Virus record (IMG/VR): IMGVR_UViG_3300031669_004967
Span: 1 to 31,216 of that record
Source: a virus
Direction: 5' to 3' (one strand)
Length of the DNA stretch: 31,216 nt
The notes under the pieces: generated by a model
The model's input: only the letters and a program-made list of their open reading frames with translations
The model's database searches: none
Told to the model about the DNA's origin: nothing
Shown here: in pieces, positions 16,890-24,015 of the stretch
How the letters are laid out: each line of letters begins with the position of its first letter
Numbering within the stretch: the stretch's first letter is position 1
Made by a program: the position numbers and the translations under genes

Positions 16890-17414
16890 ATGAAAAAATT
16901 ATTTATAGTATTGTATTTAAGCGTATTATTAGTATCTTGCATGGGAAACCAAAAAGTAGGAGTAACACCATGCATTGTTGACAAACCTGATGGAGCTCAA
17001 CTTTCATTAGTTGAGTTTTGTGCTGATGTTAAAATGTTTGGTAGGACGAGTTACATTTGTAGTCTACAAGAAGATTATAAGTTTGACCCTTGTATTATTC
17101 ATAGAGGTATGGAAGTGGTATCCAAAGAAGGTTTGATATTAGAAGGATATACATTTCAAGAATTTGAGGCGTGGGCACAATATACTAAAGATCGTGTTAA
17201 AAATGGCATAACATATGGGGATCTTAAAACTATTGTTTTAGCTCAATTCACTAAGATAAATAAAATGGTAGGATCTCAAGTTTTTCTTTTTGGTGATATG
17301 TTTTTACAACTTCCGCAAGACAAGTTCATTCCAGATGATGATATTATACTTGTAGTATCAAGTATAGATGACCTTGTATCCGAGGTTAGGGGGTTGAGTA
17401 TATGGGTGGATTAA
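16890..17414 (+). CDS. Phage-encoded lipoprotein
   Basis: About 174 residues. The signal peptide MKKLFIVLYLSVLLVSC has a basic start, hydrophobic core and lipobox LVSC (C17), so the mature protein is predicted to be lipidated and membrane-anchored outside the cytoplasm. ATG 16890 is chosen because the signal peptide begins there and GTGAGG precedes it; an upstream in-frame TTG (16851) would bury the signal. The mature part has several cysteines and no recognised domain. It overlaps the next gene by 13 bases. It may assist lysis, as an outer-membrane spanin does, or exclude other phages. Confidence 0.7.
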   Translation: MKKLFIVLYLSVLLVSCMGNQKVGVTPCIVDKPDGAQLSLVEFCADVKMFGRTSYICSLQEDYKFDPCIIHRGMEVVSKEGLILEGYTFQEFEAWAQYTKDRVKNGITYGDLKTIVLAQFTKINKMVGSQVFLFGDMFLQLPQDKFIPDDDIILVVSSIDDLVSEVRGLSIWVD

Positions 17415-17974
17415 ATTGGGATGCTGAAAATCTTAGTCAATATTATATTTATCGTGGTTTAATGGGTAATGGAGATCTTGTAGAATTTACTACTTATTCA
17501 AGAATTGGAAGTATGATAAGAGGGATAACAAAAAAGGATGTTAATCACACTGGCATTGTGTGGTGTGTTCAAGAGTTTGAAGATATTAAAGATAGAAGAT
17601 TTGTAATGGAAGCATTATCTCGAGGTATCGAAATAAACTTATTATCAGACAGATTAAAAAATTATAAGGGAAGTGTATATTGGCACTCATTAAAAAAAGA
17701 ATTTGATGAGTACCGAGATAAGATTGCAAGTATTTGTCTTTTAGCAGAGGGGCGAACAGAAGAAATAAGATATGATTATATATCATTGATTAAAAATATG
17801 TATAAAAAAGTAAATGTTGATGTATCAAAATATAGCTTTTGTTCTGAGTTTGTTCAATGGGTATTAGAGGAAGCTGGGGTATTAGAGAAACAAGAAACAG
17901 CTTTGAGACCGGGTGAATTTGACTCGCTTAACATTTATAAACCAAGAATTCAAATTTACTCATGGAAAGACTAA
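17402..17974 (+). CDS. Permuted NlpC/P60 (YiiX/YaeF-like) cysteine hydrolase, possible lysis enzyme
   Basis: The 190-residue protein has the order of circularly permuted papain-like enzymes: His first in VNHTGIVWCV (H49), an acidic partner in FVMEALSRGIEINLL (E70), and the nucleophile late in SKYSFCSEFVQWVLEEAG (C147). Members cut amide or ester bonds in peptidoglycan, lipids or proteins. It has no signal peptide or wall-binding domain. It lies between two lipoprotein genes and just before a holin, so an endolysin role is plausible, although the fold also occurs in virion proteins. ATG 17402 lies inside the previous gene. Confidence 0.65.
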   Translation: MGGLNWDAENLSQYYIYRGLMGNGDLVEFTTYSRIGSMIRGITKKDVNHTGIVWCVQEFEDIKDRRFVMEALSRGIEINLLSDRLKNYKGSVYWHSLKKEFDEYRDKIASICLLAEGRTEEIRYDYISLIKNMYKKVNVDVSKYSFCSEFVQWVLEEAGVLEKQETALRPGEFDSLNIYKPRIQIYSWKD

Positions 17975-18276
17975 TGAGATTATCAATTATTATATTTTGT
18001 ATATATTCAATCATATTTTATTTTTTAATTTCTTCTTGTACATTTAGACACTATGAGGTTTATTTCAACTATTATGTTGGTAATAATAGATATGCAGAAA
18101 AAATTACAGATAAGGATGTTGAACTTATTAAGAGATCGATAACTGATATAGAAAAGCAAGTTACTAATATTCCACCTGGTTCTGGAAATTTAACTATTTA
18201 TATTCAAGCGGAAGTGCCAAAACATATACAAACAGATGCTAATTTAGATGCATCAGTGCCTCTAGTGGGGAAATGA
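17974..18276 (+). CDS. Small lipoprotein, possible spanin-like component
   Basis: About 100 residues. A signal peptide (MRLSIIIFCIYSIIFYFL) ends in lipobox ISSC (C22 from ATG 17974), so the protein should be lipidated. ATG 17974 overlaps the preceding stop (TAATG), with GGAAAG just upstream; ATG 17962, four codons earlier in frame, is an alternative. The mature part is short, with a helical region (about 45-70) and a Pro/Gly-rich segment. Size, lipidation and position between the hydrolase and holin fit an outer-membrane spanin subunit. No inner-membrane partner is clear. Confidence 0.55.
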   Translation: MRLSIIIFCIYSIIFYFLISSCTFRHYEVYFNYYVGNNRYAEKITDKDVELIKRSITDIEKQVTNIPPGSGNLTIYIQAEVPKHIQTDANLDASVPLVGK

Positions 18277-18279
18277 AAA

Positions 18280-18675
18280 ATGGAAAATGTAATAAATGAA
18301 ATTACGTCAATAATTGCACCAGCTCTAATTACAGCGATTGGAATATTAATAACGTGGGGATTAAATGAGTTAAGAAGATTTGTTAAAAACAAAACTGATA
18401 ATAGAGAAATTGATGCTGCATTTGATCAACTTGATAAGATAATAAAGGGTACGGTCATCAAAGCTGAACAAGTAATGAAAAAATATGGAGCAGATGGTAA
18501 AATTACTGAAGATGAAGCAAGAGAGATAAAGAGATCTGTAGTTGCTGATATTAAATGCCAGTTGCCATTATCAACAGAAGTTTTTTTAAAGAAAGTTATA
18601 AATGATGTTGATGCTCTAATAGATACAAGAGTTGAAGTTGAAGTTTATAAATTAAAAGAAGCTAAAAAATTATAA
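18280..18675 (+). CDS. Holin, LLH-like
   Basis: The 131-residue protein has one N-terminal membrane helix (about 8-28, ITSIIAPALITAIGILITWGL), then a long charged helical region with DADDQ-like spacing and the segment YGADGKITEDEAREIKRSVVADI (about 70-92), which closely resembles the phage holin LLH family. Such holins permeabilise the inner membrane at lysis. ATG 18280 follows GTGGGG, three bases after the preceding stop. With the upstream lipoproteins and hydrolase it forms a probable lysis block. Confidence 0.7.
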   Translation: MENVINEITSIIAPALITAIGILITWGLNELRRFVKNKTDNREIDAAFDQLDKIIKGTVIKAEQVMKKYGADGKITEDEAREIKRSVVADIKCQLPLSTEVFLKKVINDVDALIDTRVEVEVYKLKEAKKL

Positions 18676-18699
18676 AATGTTTTGTGGAGGATATTAGAC

Positions 18700-19284
18700 A
18701 TGAATACAGTTGATTTAAAAATACTTGCAGGTGCTGTCATTGTTGAATGTAAATTAGATAAGCAATCCAAAGGACAGCTATTAGAATGGATTCAAAATGA
18801 AGCATCCAAAGTTGATGTTATGGGATTTCTTTTAGATGGCAGAGTTCAACATTTTGAAGGATATTCTGAACAAATAGTTGTAGATAGATTTGAAGCACAT
18901 GAACTTAGTGAAGGATGGGGAAAAACAATTCTTGGTATGTTTATATTAAGTCCAGTAGGTTGGGTTGCATATAGACTAATTAGAGCTGTCTTTTCTAAAT
19001 CTTCTAGAAAATGTGGAGTTTTATCTATTGGAAAACCAAGGGATTTGTGTTTTATAAGAGTTAAAATGACAAAAGCAGAAAAATTGTTAAGTCTATTTAA
19101 GAGAGAATTAGCAAATTGTTCTAAATCCAAAAATCCTGATAAGTGTAAAGCTAAAGGTAGCGCTCAAATTGATAAATATTCAGCTGAATTAAGACAACTT
19201 CAAGCAAGAATACAAGATATGAAAGGAAGTGGTGGTGGAGTTGAAGTTAGTGCTGGAGGAGGAGCTACTATAAAAACAGGATGA
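18700..19284 (+). CDS. Membrane-associated cysteine-containing protein
   Basis: About 194 residues. ATG 18700 is chosen because TGGAGG precedes it; an upstream TTG (18682) lacks a site. The N-terminal part (about 1-70) looks alpha/beta. A hydrophobic segment near 76-96 (GKTILGMFILSPVGWVAYRLI) may be a membrane helix or fusion-like element. A cysteine-bearing core (KCGVLSIGKPRDLCFIRVK) and a coiled, Lys-rich region with C-x10-C (NCSKSKNPDKCK) follow. The C-terminus is Gly-rich. I do not recognise the family. Confidence 0.5.
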   Translation: MNTVDLKILAGAVIVECKLDKQSKGQLLEWIQNEASKVDVMGFLLDGRVQHFEGYSEQIVVDRFEAHELSEGWGKTILGMFILSPVGWVAYRLIRAVFSKSSRKCGVLSIGKPRDLCFIRVKMTKAEKLLSLFKRELANCSKSKNPDKCKAKGSAQIDKYSAELRQLQARIQDMKGSGGGVEVSAGGGATIKTG

Positions 19285-19299
19285 TGAAAGGAAATATTA

Positions 19300-19866
19300 A
19301 TGGAGTATCCAGAGAAAATTATTGAATTGTTAAGTAATAATATGACAGAAAGATCATTTAAGTTATGGCAAGGAATCAATTCTATGATTCCAGATACTTG
19401 GAGTAGACCAACTTCATCAACGAACAAGTATCATAAAAAATTGAATGGTGAAGTTCCCACAAATGCAGAACATGTTTATGAGATGCTTTATACAGCAGTT
19501 AAGATTTTAAGATTATTTGAAATTAAATTGAAAACATCTGATTGCGATAAGTTGTTATTTGCAATATCTTTACATGATATTTTAAAATATGGAAAGATGG
19601 GCGATCGAAAACATACAGATATAAGTCATGATAAAGAAGCTGCTGATTTAGTTAGTAATAATAAACAAACATTTTTAGAAATATTAACTGAGGAACAGTT
19701 TGCAATTATGGAAGAATGTATGAGATTTCATAGTGGGAGATGGAGTACAAATGTTTTAAAAAATAAACCCTTTTCCTTTAAAGATTATAATCCAGAAACT
19801 CTCTTTGTACATATCCTTGATATGATGAGCGCAGCTGATTTAATTCAGACTGATGTGAGGCAATAA
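19300..19866 (+). CDS. HD-domain phosphohydrolase-like protein
   Basis: The 188-residue protein shows the HD-superfamily metal-site order: H58 (NAEHVYEML), H92-D93 (SLHDILKYG), H105 and H110-D111 (KHTDISHDKEAADL), H144 (RFHSGRW) and a late Asp in HILDMMSAADL. Such enzymes act on nucleotides or other phosphate esters. AAAGGA precedes ATG 19300. Its stop is directly followed by the next ATG (TAAATG), so it is co-expressed with baseplate genes, an odd setting. Nucleotide clearance or signal-nucleotide degradation are possible roles; the substrate is unknown. Confidence 0.75.
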   Translation: MEYPEKIIELLSNNMTERSFKLWQGINSMIPDTWSRPTSSTNKYHKKLNGEVPTNAEHVYEMLYTAVKILRLFEIKLKTSDCDKLLFAISLHDILKYGKMGDRKHTDISHDKEAADLVSNNKQTFLEILTEEQFAIMEECMRFHSGRWSTNVLKNKPFSFKDYNPETLFVHILDMMSAADLIQTDVRQ

Positions 19867-20508
19867 ATGACATTAGCATCTACTATACTTGTAGGAGAGT
19901 TACAAGCGTGGTCTCATTCCTTTATATTAGGTTCAACAATAAATAAGAATGCGGTTCCTTTGCCGGTTGATATTGGGGATGTCTATTTATCGCCTAACTC
20001 ATTCATAGCTCTTCTTTTTAATGATGATTATGATACGGTTACTTATCCAAATTACAAATATTTATATAAAGAAGAAAGTATTTCTTGTTGGCCAAGTACA
20101 GTTAAAAATCGAATTATGATTTATCCAATATCAGCTAAGTATCTTGTTATAGATGATGATGAAGGAACAAATGTATTTACTTTACAATCTGATGATTTTT
20201 CTTTATTGGATGCCTTATTGTCTTATAGAGGAGATTCAACCGGAGTAATAATTGTTGATTCAGTCACAACTTATTTTGATTCAACTGCAAATATTTTATA
20301 TGCGACTTATAATAATTTATCAACTATTTTATCAAAGCTAATTTTTTTATATTTAGATTTAAAACTTAATGACAACTATTCTAATTATAACAATACAACA
20401 TTAGTATCAAACGGAACTATTTTAGAAACTCTCTATGAAATGTATGTTATGGATCAGTATTTTGATTTTATGAGTCTTAGAGAATCGGATATTACCACGT
20501 TTGACTAA
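19867..20508 (+). CDS. Tail/baseplate-region protein of unknown function
   Basis: The 213-residue protein starts immediately after the HD gene. It is rich in Asp, Asn, Tyr and Leu, with no signal peptide, membrane segment or catalytic motif. The central part (FTLQSDDFSLLDALLSYRGDSTG) and the helical C-terminal half (NLSTILSKLIFLYLDLKLND...LETLYEMYVMDQYFDFMSL) suggest a mixed alpha/beta structural protein. It precedes the P2 gpI-like gene by 13 bases, so it probably acts in baseplate assembly. I do not recognise the family. Confidence 0.5.
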   Translation: MTLASTILVGELQAWSHSFILGSTINKNAVPLPVDIGDVYLSPNSFIALLFNDDYDTVTYPNYKYLYKEESISCWPSTVKNRIMIYPISAKYLVIDDDEGTNVFTLQSDDFSLLDALLSYRGDSTGVIIVDSVTTYFDSTANILYATYNNLSTILSKLIFLYLDLKLNDNYSNYNNTTLVSNGTILETLYEMYVMDQYFDFMSLRESDITTFD

Positions 20509-20521
20509 GAGGAGATAAAAC

Positions 20522-22486
20522 TTGTTTACAGTAGACAACTTTTGGGACATATTATCTGCGGCAAGTGGAGACACTGTAGCTGGTATGACTAATGTTCTCG
20601 ATTCTCTTGCTAAAGATTCTAAAGCAAAAGCTGGATTGTATTTTGACTTTGTTCTTGGTGGAGCTCCTCCTAGTAGTTCAGATGACTGGTTACGTTTGAG
20701 AAGTTTTTTACTTGATTGGTATGCAGCACATCAAACCATTGCTTCTGCAAGTTCTAAAATAACAAATGTTGAAACTCTTTCTAATCCTGATCTTGATGAA
20801 TTATTTAGAAGTTTTGGTTTTAATCATTCTACACAATTAAAAGGACCTGACGATAATCCTATTGATTTAAAAATTAATTTCTTTTTAGATCTTGTTAATT
20901 TATATAAGAGAAAAGGAACACCACAAGCAATAGTTGAAGTATTACAATATTATGGTGTTACAAAAGTAGATATATATGAATTTTTTATAAAATTAGAAGC
21001 AGTGGACTCTTTAATTTTTGAAGGAACTGCAATTGCTGGAACAACAACAAATCCTTCCAAACTTACATTTGATTATGATAGATTAACTGCTAATGATCCT
21101 CACTGGTTATATACTCAAGATCAAATATTACAACTTCAACAAATAAATGATATTAACTTACCATCTAAAACTCCTTATTTGGGAATTCGTCCAGTAGCTT
21201 CAATTGATGGTCCTGAAATTGGAATTCTTATAAGACTTGTACAAGATCAATTTCAATATTATTTAGATAATGGTGTAGTCCCAACAGCTAATGCTGAAGT
21301 TAGTGAAATAGGTGAAGTTGTTTCTTTATTAGAACTTTATTTATCAATCGTATATTTATTTAATAAACAATACAACGTTGGTCAAACTGGAGATAGTTTT
21401 ATATGCTATGATGGAACTTCAGTAGCAAATGTCACTGATATAATAGATGAGTTTGAAATTGCAACTGCTAGACCAATAGATAGATCAGGAATTATATCTG
21501 GTCTTACAACATTTTATGATGGATTTACGAGAGAGAATCCAAGAAACTTTTTACAAAATAGATTAGATGCTGAAATGTTTCTTACATTAATAAATCCTTC
21601 ATTGAAGAGTGCATTAGATTCTACCACATTAACAGATTCGGAGTTAATGTTTAGTTTAATGAAAGACCTTTCATCTTGGGTTCGTATCAACCTTGGATAT
21701 GGTTTTGTTAATATGGGTTTTATTATGTTTGGTATAGATTCATTCTTTGAGGATCTTAAACCTGTTATTAACTTTTTCAAACCATATAGAGCAAGATTAT
21801 TATTACTTGAGTTGTTACAAATTGATAACCCTTTATTTAATACGATTATTGTAGAGGATTATGCTGAAACTCCAAGAGTAGAATTTCCTATTTATGATTG
21901 GGTAACAGGAGATGGTAATCCTTGCTGTACACATGAGAATATTGATGCAACTGATAGTTGTACAATTTGTTTGAATGATTCAACTACCAGTTTATTTTAT
22001 CAAAGAGAAACATATGATTGTGATTCTTATTTTGATATTGGTGCTGTAACAGATATAAGACAGACTGATTTCTTTCCATTTATAGAGGAAATTCGATATA
22101 TAAGATTAGTATGTATCCCACCAGATTTCGATTCAACTGCTATTGTTTATAATGAGGTAACAGGAGGTGAGCTAATTGCTGATGGCACATCTACATTGGT
22201 AGTAGATAGTACGTCTGTAGGAATCATTGCTGAACCACGATGTACAGATTCTACAGATGTACTGTTAATATATACACATCCTTCTTTTGAAGGGTGTTCA
22301 GATTCAACAAATTATATAGTTTTGTATGAGGAAGTTACGACTGGAGGATTTGCAAATTTTGATGAACCCGGTACGTTTGATTGTATGTCGGGATTTGATC
22401 AAGCTAGGATACAAATACAGGTTCTTGCTAGTAGCTCATCAAGCTCTGTCTCTTCATCTAGTAGTTCAAGTTCCAGTTCTTTATAG
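20522..22486 (+). CDS. Baseplate/tail protein, P2 gpI-like, with Cys-rich C-terminus and poly-Ser tail
   Basis: The 654-residue protein starts at TTG 20522, supported by GAGGAGA seven bases upstream. A segment at about 126-146 (LYKRKGTPQAIVEVLQYYG) matches the KGTP-x-A hallmark of phage tail protein I-type baseplate proteins. Helices with repeated Asp/Leu follow. Beyond about residue 465 lies a Cys-rich region (GNPCCTHENIDATDSCTICL, ETYDCDSYF, PSFEGCSDST), possibly metal-binding or disulfide-bonded. The last about 18 residues are nearly pure Ser. That tail echoes the 8705 fibre gene. Probably a wedge or fibre-attachment component, larger than the usual P2 gpI. Confidence 0.65.
   Translation: MFTVDNFWDILSAASGDTVAGMTNVLDSLAKDSKAKAGLYFDFVLGGAPPSSSDDWLRLRSFLLDWYAAHQTIASASSKITNVETLSNPDLDELFRSFGFNHSTQLKGPDDNPIDLKINFFLDLVNLYKRKGTPQAIVEVLQYYGVTKVDIYEFFIKLEAVDSLIFEGTAIAGTTTNPSKLTFDYDRLTANDPHWLYTQDQILQLQQINDINLPSKTPYLGIRPVASIDGPEIGILIRLVQDQFQYYLDNGVVPTANAEVSEIGEVVSLLELYLSIVYLFNKQYNVGQTGDSFICYDGTSVANVTDIIDEFEIATARPIDRSGIISGLTTFYDGFTRENPRNFLQNRLDAEMFLTLINPSLKSALDSTTLTDSELMFSLMKDLSSWVRINLGYGFVNMGFIMFGIDSFFEDLKPVINFFKPYRARLLLLELLQIDNPLFNTIIVEDYAETPRVEFPIYDWVTGDGNPCCTHENIDATDSCTICLNDSTTSLFYQRETYDCDSYFDIGAVTDIRQTDFFPFIEEIRYIRLVCIPPDFDSTAIVYNEVTGGELIADGTSTLVVDSTSVGIIAEPRCTDSTDVLLIYTHPSFEGCSDSTNYIVLYEEVTTGGFANFDEPGTFDCMSGFDQARIQIQVLASSSSSSVSSSSSSSSSSL
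22430..22483 (+). repeat. Second poly-Ser-coding tract
   Basis: The final codons of the baseplate gene alternate AGC/AGT with TCA/TCT/TCC and encode SSSSSSVSSSSSSSSSSL. The composition copies the tract at 9551-9736. It is C-terminal here, so it cannot be a linker within this protein. Confidence 0.7.
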
Positions 22487-22534
22487 AACCATAAAAATAT
22501 AAACCAATGAATTTTTATTACAAAGGAGCATAAT

Positions 22535-22684
22535 ATGAATATTGGAAATGTGCCAGTAAAAGAACTTTTACTTGTGCTATACGGAGGTTTATTTGGTTGG
22601 GTGTTAGGTAAATTTCCAGTTAAATGGATCTATGGAGTTTTAGCTATTGCAATATTATTAACAATTGTTTCTGTACTTAAATAA
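22535..22684 (+). CDS. Small two-helix membrane protein (49 aa)
   Basis: ATG 22535 follows AAAGGAGC at seven bases and gives a 49-residue protein. Two hydrophobic segments, about 11-25 (LLLVLYGGLFGWVLG) and 33-48 (YGVLAIAILLTIVSVL), are separated by KFPVK, as in a membrane hairpin. It resembles small holin-like or antiholin proteins, but no family call is possible. It is isolated from the lysis block and precedes a mostly non-coding stretch. Confidence 0.65.
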   Translation: MNIGNVPVKELLLVLYGGLFGWVLGKFPVKWIYGVLAIAILLTIVSVLK

Positions 22685-22697
22685 AGTTTAGAAAAAA

Positions 22698-22752
22698 AAG
22701 AGAAGTGATATAAGGTTAAAACAATCGAATATAATATTTTGTCACTTCTCTT
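22698..22752. terminator. 11-bp hairpin with 33-base loop
   Basis: AAGAGAAGTGA (22698-22708) pairs perfectly with TCACTTCTCTT (22742-22752). On the plus strand no U-tract follows; an A-run lies just before the 5' arm, so on the minus strand it ends in U residues and could terminate minus-strand transcripts. It may also be the 5' boundary of the structured RNA just downstream. Confidence 0.45.
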
Positions 22753-22800
22753 CCATTCATAGTTTACATAAATATCACCCCCTTATAGTTAGTTTTAAAA

Positions 22801-22926
22801 TCAGAGCAGGAGAGATCATCCTTACTGGGATAGAGTCCGGAGATGATCGCTCCGAATACCCCCACCAGCATAGGTCTCCTGCTCTGAAGTCGGAGCGCAT
22901 AGTTTTATAAAAAACAGCGCAACTCC
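22801..22926 (+). ncRNA. Structured RNA candidate with predicted pseudoknot
   Basis: The outer stem TCAGAGCAGGAGA (22801-22813) pairs perfectly with TCTCCTGCTCTGA (22875-22887). Stacked on it is GATCATC (22814-22820) with GATGATC (22842-22848), which encloses CTGG/CCGG (22825-22828/22837-22840). The loop segment CGCTCCGA (22848-22855) is fully complementary to TCGGAGCG (22890-22897) outside the outer stem, which would form a pseudoknot. The same 3' segment can instead pair with GCGCAACTCC (22917-22926), giving a competing hairpin. No protein frame or tRNA features fit, and I recognise no known riboswitch, intron or ribozyme core. The strand is assigned from neighbouring genes. It could be a leader element, a small RNA or an operator RNA. 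Confidence 0.55.
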
Positions 22927-22972
22927 TACCTTATCAATTATTTATATATATAGCAGAATCGTATTTAAATAA

Positions 22973-22988
22973 TTAGAACAAATAAATG
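22973..22988 (+). promoter_or_regulatory. Putative phage promoter motif
   Basis: TTAGAACAAATAAATG is a good copy of the recurring motif. It lies after the structured RNA and 76 bases before ATG 23065, so it would drive the zinc-ribbon structural gene with a leader of about 60-70 bases. Confidence 0.45.
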
Positions 22989-23006
22989 TAAGCAATAAAT
23001 AAACCA

Positions 23007-23044
23007 ACTGACTTTAAGCAAATCCGAGGTCTTAGTCAGTGACC
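23007..23044 (+). promoter_or_regulatory. Leader with two alternative hairpins before a strong ribosome site
   Basis: ACTGACT (23007-23013) can pair with AGTCAGT (23034-23040), or GGTC (23028-23031) can pair with GACC (23041-23044); the two exclude each other. The structure ends five bases before AAGGAGG at about 23051-23057, so it could affect translation of the next gene. Pairing is visible; regulation is inferred. Confidence 0.35.
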
Positions 23045-23064
23045 TGTTAAAAGGAGGAAGTAAA

Positions 23065-23847
23065 ATGACATATAAAGATCAGTTAGTAGCAGAACTCAAA
23101 TTGAATGGTAAAATTCTTCGAATAAAGGATGATACTGTTTACCTACCTTTTGGATCAGAGTATTCCATATTATTAAAAAATTTGAATACTCGTAGAGCAT
23201 CCATTAAAATTGAAATTGATGGGCAGGATGTTTTAGACAATAATGCTTTAGTCATTGATCCAAATACAACCACTGAATTGTCTGGTTTTTTGAAAGGAAC
23301 AACAGCTAGGAATAGATTTAAATTTATTCAAAAAACAAAACAAATTCAAGAGCATCGTGGCGATAAGATTGAAGATGGTTTTATAAGAATTGAATTTGCA
23401 TTTGAAAAACCAGTTGCTGAACCCTGGATTGTTAAAACTATTAATGAAGTACACCATCATTATGATAGTCCTATTAAGTATACTCATTATGGTTCTGTAG
23501 GAGATTGGACTTACAATTCAAGTGGAGATGCTGATAGATCAGTAATAAGAGGTATGTCTGATATTAGATCATTTAATTGTAATGTTGAAGATCTTGGAGT
23601 AACACCTGCCCAGGATGAAGGAATTACTGTAAAAGGATCTCAAATTAATCAGGATTTTAATTATACTTCAATGGGTAAATTAGAGGATCCAAAAGTTATA
23701 ATTATTAAACTTTGCGGTTTAACAAATAGTGGTGGTCAAGTTAATCAACCATTAACTATCAAAGCTGTACTTACGTGTTCTATTTGTGGAACAAAGTCCA
23801 AATCATCAGCTAAGTATTGTTCTAATTGTGGAACTTTTTTAGAATAA
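23065..23847 (+). CDS. Structural-region protein with C-terminal zinc ribbon
   Basis: 260 residues. The N-terminal about 115 residues are beta-rich (KLNGKILRIKDDTVYLPFGSEYSILLKN...ASIKIEIDGQDVL...TELSGFLKG...FIRIEFAFEKP), a pattern seen in uncharacterised phage and bacterial proteins. A His-rich stretch VHHHYD lies near residue 130. The last about 25 residues form a zinc ribbon (TCSICGTKS...KYCSNCGTFLE, CxxC/CxxC). An AAGGAGG site precedes ATG 23065. Function unknown; position before tail genes suggests a virion or assembly role. Confidence 0.6.
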   Translation: MTYKDQLVAELKLNGKILRIKDDTVYLPFGSEYSILLKNLNTRRASIKIEIDGQDVLDNNALVIDPNTTTELSGFLKGTTARNRFKFIQKTKQIQEHRGDKIEDGFIRIEFAFEKPVAEPWIVKTINEVHHHYDSPIKYTHYGSVGDWTYNSSGDADRSVIRGMSDIRSFNCNVEDLGVTPAQDEGITVKGSQINQDFNYTSMGKLEDPKVIIIKLCGLTNSGGQVNQPLTIKAVLTCSICGTKSKSSAKYCSNCGTFLE

Positions 23848-23871
23848 TAAAGAATTCCCGTGGCTGGGATA

Positions 23872-23930
23872 AAGGGTGCAGTTTTTAGGAGTAGATAAAA
23901 TATGCTCTGCTTCGCTGCATCCTTTTTTTC
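23872..23930 (+). terminator. Intrinsic terminator with long loop
   Basis: AAGGGTGCAG (23872-23881) pairs with CTGCATCCTT (23915-23924), with one G-U pair, and is followed by a U-run to 23929. The 33-base loop is unusually long. It closes the zinc-ribbon gene. Just upstream a small TCCC/GGGA hairpin lies at 23855-23869. Confidence 0.7.
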
Positions 23931-23957
23931 GTTTTAGTTTCTAATCTTAAAAGATTT

Positions 23958-23970
23958 TTAGAACAAAATA
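23958..23970 (+). promoter_or_regulatory. Putative phage promoter motif
   Basis: TTAGAACAAAATA is the full upstream half of the recurring motif, followed by CAAAC in place of TATAAA. It lies after a terminator and 45 bases before ATG 24016, as expected for the promoter of a new transcription unit. Confidence 0.5.
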
Positions 23971-24015
23971 CAAACTTTGTACGCTATTGTCAGTAAACAT
24001 AAAGGGAAATTTATT

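Noticed and set aside
22491-22518. ATAAAAAT/ATTTTTAT inverted repeat as terminator of the baseplate gene
   Set aside because: The stem is only A-T pairs with a 12-base loop; too weak to support in AT-rich DNA.
22801-22926. tRNA, group I intron or known ribozyme
   Set aside because: No T-loop GGTTCGA, no CCA end and no intron P/Q/R/S core; the stem order also differs from the HDV and hammerhead types.
23864-23874. CTGGGATAAAG shared with CTGGGATAGAG at 22825-22835 as a conserved RNA module
   Set aside because: Ten of eleven bases match, but the surrounding folds differ and there are only two copies, so chance cannot be ruled out.
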